A DNA stretch of 64,000 nt from JAKFXL01 sp947085765 (GTDB lineage: Bacteria; Pseudomonadota; Gammaproteobacteria; Tenderiales; Tenderiaceae): assembly GCA_947085765.1 (NCBI GenBank), contig CAMTXZ010000075.1, forward strand, positions 8,482-72,481. Reading direction: 5' to 3'. Below are positions 58,341 through 64,000 of this stretch, piece after piece; within the stretch, counting starts at the first letter, position 1; every line of letters starts with the position of its first letter. Made by a program: the position numbers and the translations under genes. The notes under the pieces were generated by a model. It saw only the letters and a list, made by a program, of their open reading frames with translations. It was not told the DNA's origin and made no database searches.

Positions 58341-59537
58341 ATGAGTGGCCAGAATGCACATAAAATAGAACATCTCGAAAGCGCCTTTCAGACATTTAAT
58401 CAGATGTCTGAGCAGCTTATCTCCTCCTATCACCTGCTTGAATGCCAGGTTGAACGGCTCAACCGCGATCTCGCTGTAGCCCGTGACGAACGTCTCCAGC
58501 AGTTTGATGAGACAACAAAACTTGCCAACCGTCTTAAACATCTGCTTAACGCCCTACCTGGTGGAGTGGTGGTGCTGGATGGCATGGGCATGGTCCGTGA
58601 AATTAATCCCGCCGCCATTGAGCTGCTCGGTGAGCCGCTGAAGGGTATTGTCTGGCGGAGTGTCATTCAGCGCGCCTTTGCCCCTCAGTTTGATGATGGT
58701 CATGAAGTTTCGTTACGTGATGGTCGGCGTGTCAGCATCGCAACCAGCTCGCTGGGTGGCGAACCGGGTCAGATACTCCTGATCAAAGATGTCACTGAGA
58801 CACGCGAATTACAGGAAAAACTGAGCCGTTATCAACGGCTCTCGGCGATGGGGCAGATGGCGGCCTCGTTAGCCCATCAGATTCGCACACCGACGGCCGC
58901 CGCACTGCTCTACCTCTCAACATTGCGCAGCCATAAAGCCGCTCCCGACGCGGTTGATAAGTACTGCGATAAAGTGCGTGATCAGTTGCGTCATATCGAG
59001 GCCATGATCAGTGACATGCTCACCTATGTGAAAGGTGGTGCAGCGACTCAAGAGAGCCTCTTTCAGCTCGACAGTTTTATTCAAAAACTCTCAGAAGCAG
59101 TGCAATCTCAGGCTCAGATCAAGGGGTGTGAATTGCGATTTCTCAATCAACTACCGCAGCAGCAGATCAGGGGTAACCAGGATGCGCTATTAGGGGCGTT
59201 GATCAATCTGATTATGAACGCACTAAATGCCAGTCACGGCGTGACGGCACCGCTGATTGAAGTTGTCTTTGGTCGTCATGATGACAGCACGATGCAGATC
59301 ATGGTGCGTGACAACGGTTGCGGCATTCCGGATGAGATCAAACAGCATATTTTCGAACCCTTTGTGACCACCCGGCCACAGGGGACCGGCCTTGGATTGG
59401 CCGTAGTGAAATCTGTGATCGAAAAATTTGGTGGTCAAATCACTTTTAGTACAGAACCAGGGAACGGTACTGAGTTCAGGGTAGTGCTGCCACATCTGTT
59501 GGGCACAAACGACTCCCCTGAACGGAACTTACAATAA
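58341..59537 (+). CDS. fleS: Flagellar sensor kinase FleS
   Basis: FleS is the histidine kinase partner of FleR, cytoplasmic and without membrane helices. From the ATG at 58341 (AGGA 9 bp upstream) it has 398 residues: a coiled N terminus, a PAS domain (about 70-160), HisKA with H179 in SLAHQIRTPTAAALL, and the HATPase domain with NLIMNALNAS, DNGCGIPDEI and GTGLGLAVV. It forms an operon with fleR, 9 bp apart. Confidence 0.93.
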   Translation: MSGQNAHKIEHLESAFQTFNQMSEQLISSYHLLECQVERLNRDLAVARDERLQQFDETTKLANRLKHLLNALPGGVVVLDGMGMVREINPAAIELLGEPLKGIVWRSVIQRAFAPQFDDGHEVSLRDGRRVSIATSSLGGEPGQILLIKDVTETRELQEKLSRYQRLSAMGQMAASLAHQIRTPTAAALLYLSTLRSHKAAPDAVDKYCDKVRDQLRHIEAMISDMLTYVKGGAATQESLFQLDSFIQKLSEAVQSQAQIKGCELRFLNQLPQQQIRGNQDALLGALINLIMNALNASHGVTAPLIEVVFGRHDDSTMQIMVRDNGCGIPDEIKQHIFEPFVTTRPQGTGLGLAVVKSVIEKFGGQITFSTEPGNGTEFRVVLPHLLGTNDSPERNLQ

Positions 59538-59546
59538 GAGGTGTAT

Positions 59547-60881
59547 ATGAGTTCAGCAGCTGTTCTGGTGGTAGAAGATGATAGTTCATTGCGCGATGCA
59601 CTCTGCGACACCTTGGTGATGGCCGGTTTTAAGGTCAAGGCAGTGGCCAATGGCCAGGCCGCCCTTAAGGTGATGGAGAGCGAAAAGTTTTCCATGGTGG
59701 TGAGTGACGTACACATGCAGCCGATGGGGGGGCATGAGCTGTTGCAGCAGCTAAAGGCAAAATGTCCCAGCCTGCCGGTAGTGCTGATGACCGCCTATGG
59801 CAGCATCGAAAAGGCGGTGGCGGCGATGCGTGATGGTGCCAGTGACTATTTGGTCAAGCCTTTTGAGGCCGAAGTGCTGATCAACATGGTGAGCCGTTAT
59901 CTGGAGCAGGAAAATACCAGTACCGACCTTATCGTGCTCGATAAACGCATGATGGAGGTTGTTGCGCTCTCTGAAAGAGTTGCTGTCACTGATGTCACGG
60001 TCATGATCAATGGTGAGAGTGGCACTGGCAAGGAGGTGATCGCGCGCCACATTCACAACAGTTCACCACGTCGGGCAGGGCCATTTATTGCCATTAACTG
60101 CGCGGCCATTCCCGAGAACATGCTTGAGGCGATGTTGTTTGGTTATGAAAAGGGGGCGTTTACTGGCGCCTATCAGGCGTGTGCCGGTAAGTTTGAGCAG
60201 GCCCAGGATGGCACCATTTTACTGGATGAAATTTCTGAGATGGATCTCGCTCTTCAGGCCAAACTGCTACGGGTATTGCAGGAGCGTGAGGTGGAGCGTC
60301 TGGGCGGGAAAAAGCCGATCACACTGAATGTTCGGGTATTAGCCACCAGCAATCGCAACATGAAGAGTGAAGTGGCCGCCGGCCGCTTCCGTGAGGATCT
60401 CTATTATCGTCTCAACGTCTTCCCTTTGACGCTGCCGCCATTGCGTTCACGCAGACAGGATGTGGTGGCGTTGGCGGAGCTATTCATCCGTAAATATTCA
60501 GAAGGCAAAGCCGCTCCAGAACTCAGCAGTGAAGCTCAAGCGGCGCTTGAACAGTACAACTGGCCCGGCAATGTGCGCGAGCTGGAGAACGTTATTCAGC
60601 GGGCATTGATACTTTGTTCGGGCAATCTTATTTCTGGGTACGATCTTTGCTTTGAAGAAGAGAGTGGCGAAGTTATGACACCGGATGTCAATGAAGTGAT
60701 CGAGGCTGGCTTGAGTGGTGATCTCAGGGCCAAGGAGAGTGATCTGATCTTGAACGCCCTGCATGAGTGTGGCGGCAGTAAAAAGATGACAGCAGAACAA
60801 CTCGCCATCAGTCCACGCACCCTGCGCTATAAGTTGGCGCGGATGCGGGAACAAGGGATTGCCATACCGGGTGATTATTAA
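59547..60881 (+). CDS. fleR: Flagellar response regulator FleR (sigma-54 activator)
   Basis: FleR, phosphorylated by FleS, activates the sigma-54 promoters of the rod, ring and hook genes. From the ATG at 59547 it has 444 residues: a receiver domain with D54 in VVSDVHMQPM, an AAA+ domain with GESGTGKEVIARH, GYEKGAFTGA and LLDEISEMD, and a C-terminal Fis-type helix-turn-helix (AEQLAISPRTLRYKLARM). A GTG at 59541 overlaps the ribosome site. The helix-turn-helix dimer is a good candidate for the inverted repeats upstream of flgB and flgF. Confidence 0.93.
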   Translation: MSSAAVLVVEDDSSLRDALCDTLVMAGFKVKAVANGQAALKVMESEKFSMVVSDVHMQPMGGHELLQQLKAKCPSLPVVLMTAYGSIEKAVAAMRDGASDYLVKPFEAEVLINMVSRYLEQENTSTDLIVLDKRMMEVVALSERVAVTDVTVMINGESGTGKEVIARHIHNSSPRRAGPFIAINCAAIPENMLEAMLFGYEKGAFTGAYQACAGKFEQAQDGTILLDEISEMDLALQAKLLRVLQEREVERLGGKKPITLNVRVLATSNRNMKSEVAAGRFREDLYYRLNVFPLTLPPLRSRRQDVVALAELFIRKYSEGKAAPELSSEAQAALEQYNWPGNVRELENVIQRALILCSGNLISGYDLCFEEESGEVMTPDVNEVIEAGLSGDLRAKESDLILNALHECGGSKKMTAEQLAISPRTLRYKLARMREQGIAIPGDY

Positions 60882-60911
60882 GTACCACTGATGTTTGTGG
60901 AGAGTGCAGCA

Positions 60912-61235
60912 ATGAGTGACATGAATATAGATAAAGTGTTGATGCAGATGCGAGTGTTGGCAGCACAGGCCAGCGGCGCACCAGCAGCAGCTGAAACAGC
61001 ATCAGCAGGCGGCGTTAATTTTTCTGAGCTGCTGGGCCAGTCCGTCAGCGCCGTCAACAAAACTCAAAAAATATCCGGTGACCTGAAAACCCGTTTTGAG
61101 ATGGGCGACCAGGGTGTCAGCATGGTTGATATCGCCGTTGCTTCCGAGAAGGCCAGGATCTCTTTTACCGCCATGACCGAAGTGCGCAACAAATTGGTCG
61201 AGGCTTATAAAGATGTTATGAGCATGCCGGTCTAA
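60912..61235 (+). CDS. fliE: Flagellar hook-basal body junction protein FliE
   Basis: FliE connects the MS ring to the rod. From the ATG at 60912 (GGAG 9 bp upstream) it has 107 residues, with the C-terminal MVDIAVASEKARISFTAMTEVRNKLVEAYKDVM that is diagnostic. Seven extra codons upstream (60891) lack a ribosome site. No sigma-54 site is seen in the 30 bp before it, so it may be transcribed with fleSR. Confidence 0.92.
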   Translation: MSDMNIDKVLMQMRVLAAQASGAPAAAETASAGGVNFSELLGQSVSAVNKTQKISGDLKTRFEMGDQGVSMVDIAVASEKARISFTAMTEVRNKLVEAYKDVMSMPV

Positions 61236-61256
61236 TGAGACAGCGCGGGAGTTATT

Positions 61257-62849
61257 ATGGCGTTAGTTAAAGCAGCTGATATCGGCGCGGGTTTCAATAC
61301 CCTGCCACTTGTCAGACAAGTGGGGCTCATGGTCGGTTTTGCCGCTTGTGTGGCACTGGCGGTGGCGATTGTGCTCTGGGCACAGGAACCCAGTTATCGC
61401 ATGCTCTACGGCAACCTTTCAGATCCAGAGGTGATGGAGATCTCCTCGGCGTTGAATCAGGCCGGTATCAAATTTCAGGTTAATGACGTTACCGGCGCCA
61501 TCATGGTTGATGCGCCACAGGTGCATGAAGCACGAATGAAACTTGCCAACTCTGGACTGCCTAAGGGCAGCGGCACCGGTTATGAGCTATTGGATAAAGA
61601 GCAGGGGTTTGGCACCAGTCAGTTTGTTGAAACCACTCGCTATCAACGTGCTGTTGAAGGTGAACTGGCTAAAACTATCTCCTCGTTAACCAATGTGCAG
61701 TCTGCCAGGATTCATCTTGCAATTCCCAAGCAGTCAGCCTTTGTCCGTGACCGCAAAAAACCCACCGCCTCAGTCATGCTCAATCTTTATCAAGGGCGTG
61801 TCATGACGCCAGAACAGGCCTCTTCTATTGCTCACTTAGTCGCTTCCAGCATTCCTAATCTTGAGGTGGAAGATGTCACTGTTGTGGATCAGAACGGACG
61901 TTTGTTAAATAAAACGGAAGCAGCCGATGAGATGGGCCGCTCCAGCACTCAGTTTGAATATAAAAAGAATCTGGAAGAGTATTACATGCGCCGGATTCAG
62001 GAGATCATCGAACCGATTATTGGTGTCGGCAAGGTCAAAGCGCAGGTAGCAGTTGATCTTGATTTTACTGTCAGTGAGCAGACGCAGGAGTCCTTTAACC
62101 CCGATCTGCCCTCTATCAGGAGTGAACAGACCGTTGAAGAAGAGACGATAGGTGCGGGTGGCAACGGTGTCCCCGGTACCTTGAGCAATCAGCCCGCACA
62201 GGCAGGCACTACCGTCGCGACCACTGCCAACGGCACAACCAACCCGGCCAAAAACAGTACCCGTCGCAGCGTCAGAAATTATGAACTTGATAAGACCATC
62301 AGCCATACCCGTCAACAGACGGGCACGCTGAAACGGCTCTCTGCCGCCATTGTTATCGATGAGCGGAGCAGTAAAAATGAAGCCGGTGAGCTGAGTTCAA
62401 CACCACTCTCGGATGTGGAGATGGGTAAGATCACGGCACTGGTCAAAGAGGCGATTGGTTTTGATGTCAGTCGTGGTGATAGTGTCAATGTGATCAACGT
62501 TCCATTTCTGGCAGCACCCGAACTTGAACCTGCTGTAGAGCCGTCACTGCTCAGTCAACCGTGGGTGTGGGGCACGGGCAAACTGCTGCTGGGCATTATC
62601 GCTGTGATGTTTATTATTTTTGTTGTACTCAAACCCGTATTAAAGATGTTGGCAGCGCGCGGGGAGCATGAAGAGACTCTGGCGTTAGCCGTAAACGAGA
62701 GTGATGCATCACCCGCCAACAACGATCATATGCCGATGTTGTCCGGTATTACCTACGCACAACAGTTGGAGATGGTTCAGTCGGTGGCTAAACAGGAGCC
62801 GCATCGGGTTGCTAATATTGTAAAAGGTTGGGTAGAAAGCGATGGCTGA
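61257..62849 (+). CDS. fliF: Flagellar MS-ring protein FliF
   Basis: FliF forms the membrane ring on which the basal body is built. The 530-residue protein has membrane helices at about 24-45 (LMVGFAACVALAVAIVLWA) and 440-462 (LLLGIIAVMFIIFVVL), the ring-building motifs with LPKGSGTGYELLDKEQGFGTSQFVETTRYQRA and a C-terminal FliG-binding tail (VANIVKGWV). It overlaps fliG by 8 bp. Confidence 0.96.
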   Translation: MALVKAADIGAGFNTLPLVRQVGLMVGFAACVALAVAIVLWAQEPSYRMLYGNLSDPEVMEISSALNQAGIKFQVNDVTGAIMVDAPQVHEARMKLANSGLPKGSGTGYELLDKEQGFGTSQFVETTRYQRAVEGELAKTISSLTNVQSARIHLAIPKQSAFVRDRKKPTASVMLNLYQGRVMTPEQASSIAHLVASSIPNLEVEDVTVVDQNGRLLNKTEAADEMGRSSTQFEYKKNLEEYYMRRIQEIIEPIIGVGKVKAQVAVDLDFTVSEQTQESFNPDLPSIRSEQTVEEETIGAGGNGVPGTLSNQPAQAGTTVATTANGTTNPAKNSTRRSVRNYELDKTISHTRQQTGTLKRLSAAIVIDERSSKNEAGELSSTPLSDVEMGKITALVKEAIGFDVSRGDSVNVINVPFLAAPELEPAVEPSLLSQPWVWGTGKLLLGIIAVMFIIFVVLKPVLKMLAARGEHEETLALAVNESDASPANNDHMPMLSGITYAQQLEMVQSVAKQEPHRVANIVKGWVESDG

Positions 62850-63855
62850 GGATGGTGAAAGAACTAAATCACTGAGTGGTTCCGAGCGTGCCGCCATCCT
62901 CTTGATGAGTCTTGGTGAAGCGGATGCTGCCGAAGTGCTCAAACGGCTGGGGCCCAAAGAGGTGCAGCGGATCGGTAGTGCCATGGCGCGGATGGCCAAT
63001 GTGGATAAACAGGTGGTGGCGGATGTTTTGAACTCATTTGTTGAGCAGATTGATGGTCAGGCATCCATGGGTGGTTCAGAAGATTACATCAAAAAATTGC
63101 TGGTGACGGCGCTGGGTGAGGGCAAGGCGGGACAGGTGATCGATCGCATCCTCTTTGGCCATAACTCCAAAGGGCTGGAGTCGCTTAAGTGGATGGAACC
63201 AAAGGCGGTCGCTGAAGTGATTAGGCTTGAACATCCGCAGATCATCGCCATTGTTCTTTCCTACCTGGATGCGGACCAGTCGGCGCAGGTATTGGCCTTG
63301 ATGCCAGAGCGCACCCGTTCTGACACCATTATGCGTATTGCTACGCTTGATGGTATTCAGCCAGCGGCATTGAATGAACTGGATATGATTTTGGATAAGC
63401 AGTTTTCAGGTAATAGCAATGTTCAGTCTTCCAATGTTGGTGGTAAAAAGACGGCCGCCAATATTCTTAACTTTATGGATACCTCTATCGAAAGTGAGAT
63501 TATTGAGGAGGTCAAGGAGGCGGATGCCGAATTGGCTCAGGCGCTGGAAGATCTGATGTTTGTCTTTGACAACCTTGTTGATATCGATGATCGTGGTATT
63601 CAAACGCTATTGCGTGAAGTCTCATCAGAAAATCTGGTGTTGGCGCTCAAGGGGGCCGAGGAACCACTGCGTGAGAAAATATTTAAAAATATGTCCAAAC
63701 GTGCCAGTGAGATGTTGCGTGATGATCTGGAGTCCCGTGGTCCGGTACGTCTGAGTGAAGTGGAGGCGGCACAGAAAGAGATCCTGGCTATTGCCCGTCG
63801 CATGATGGATTCCGGTGAGTTGGTGATTGGTGGCAAGGGTGAATCATTTGTCTAA
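62842..63855 (+). CDS. fliG: Flagellar motor switch protein FliG
   Basis: FliG is the rotor protein that meets the stator. The 337-residue product has the N-terminal FliF-binding domain (SGSERAAILLMSLGEADAAEVLKRLGPKEV), the middle domain with EHPQIIAIVLSYLD, and the C-terminal torque helix with RGIQTLLREVSSENLVLALKGA and the conserved Arg/Asp residues. Length is typical (331). Confidence 0.97.
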   Translation: MAEDGERTKSLSGSERAAILLMSLGEADAAEVLKRLGPKEVQRIGSAMARMANVDKQVVADVLNSFVEQIDGQASMGGSEDYIKKLLVTALGEGKAGQVIDRILFGHNSKGLESLKWMEPKAVAEVIRLEHPQIIAIVLSYLDADQSAQVLALMPERTRSDTIMRIATLDGIQPAALNELDMILDKQFSGNSNVQSSNVGGKKTAANILNFMDTSIESEIIEEVKEADAELAQALEDLMFVFDNLVDIDDRGIQTLLREVSSENLVLALKGAEEPLREKIFKNMSKRASEMLRDDLESRGPVRLSEVEAAQKEILAIARRMMDSGELVIGGKGESFV

Positions 63856-64000
63856 GCTATTTACCTCCGGTGAGGCGTTTACCGCTTGGGTTCAACCCGA
63901 GATTGGTGAAGAGTCGCCGCCCCACAGGCAGGCACATAAACAGGAGCCGCCGGTTGATCATAAAAAAGAGCTGGCACGGCAAGCGGCTGAAGCAAAAGAG
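63848..64000 (+). CDS. fliH: Flagellar assembly protein FliH (3' partial)
   Basis: The frame runs off the window edge after 51 codons. The start could be the TTG at 63848 (AAGGGTGA upstream, overlapping the fliG stop by 8 bp) or the in-frame GTG at 63839. The sequence LSKLFTSGEAFTAWVQPEIGE with a Pro/Lys/Gln-rich stretch and a Glu/Lys/Ala helix beginning matches FliH N termini. Position after fliG makes the identity likely. FliH regulates the FliI ATPase. Confidence 0.7.
   Translation, partial: MSKLFTSGEAFTAWVQPEIGEESPPHRQAHKQEPPVDHKKELARQAAEAKE

Noticed and set aside
60882..60911. Sigma-54 promoter for fliE
   Set aside because: GTGGAG...GTGCAG near 60898-60908 lacks the correct GG-GC spacing; read-through from fleSR is simpler.
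1..64000. CRISPR arrays, insertion sequences, phage or plasmid genes
   Set aside because: No regularly spaced repeats, no transposase or integrase frames, and no terminal inverted repeats were seen.

Overview
The window comes from the chromosome of a gammaproteobacterium with a polar-type flagellum. The evidence is the yoaA-tsaB-cpdA gene order, an AcrAB/OprM-type efflux operon with its own TetR regulator, and above all a flagellar regulon run by FleQ, FleS, FleR, FlgM and sigma-54/sigma-28 promoters, as in Pseudomonas, Vibrio and Shewanella. I cannot name the genus. I saw no insertion sequences, phage genes, CRISPR arrays or rRNA. Almost all of the DNA is coding.

Layout. 1-4.1 kb (+): the end of an unrecognised gene, the YoaA/DinG-type helicase, a tiny membrane protein, tsaB (tRNA t6A synthesis) and cpdA (cAMP phosphodiesterase). 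4.1-9.7 kb (-): pstC-pstA-pstB-phoU with a Pho box, long forms of both permeases and no pstS. 10.0-16.5 kb (-): a four-gene RND efflux operon ending in its regulator, with a TetR/AcrR-type operator lying inside the promoter. 16.7-19.7 kb: dsbC (+), then a DUF934 protein and the sulfite reductase cysI (-). 19.9 kb (-): tRNA-Arg(CCT) with unusual D and T arms.

20.0-35.0 kb holds the first flagellar block: ycgR, flgN, flgM and flgA on the minus strand; cheV, cheR, flgBCDE and flgFGHIJKL on the plus strand. The two structural operons start from near-perfect sigma-54 promoters. Each has a matching inverted-repeat element about 107 bp upstream of the predicted start site, which is probably the FleR enhancer.

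35.3-49.6 kb is a tightly packed 12-gene operon that I read as a flagellin-glycan pathway. It starts like pseudaminic acid synthesis (PseB, PseC, PseI-like) but has no PseH acetyltransferase. Instead it carries an SDR, a Gfo/Idh oxidoreductase, a sugar C-methyltransferase-like protein, an acetolactate-synthase-like TPP enzyme, an ATP-grasp ligase, a fused cytidylyltransferase/PseG protein, a GH57-like protein, a short Maf-family protein and an 87-residue protein. A long Maf glycosyltransferase with a repeat tail faces it and lies directly upstream of the flagellin gene. This is the most likely place for an undescribed system: a modified, perhaps branched-chain, nonulosonic acid placed on flagellin.

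52.4-64 kb (+): fliC (short flagellin), flaG, fliD, fliS, fliT, an atypical PilZ protein, fleQ, fleS, fleR, fliE, fliF, fliG and the start of fliH. Promoters visible here are sigma-28 for fliC, sigma-54 for fliD and fleSR, and sigma-70 for fleQ. Together the sites describe a cascade: FleQ activates fleSR; FleR activates the rod/hook operons; FlgM controls sigma-28, which reads fliC, cheV and flgMN.
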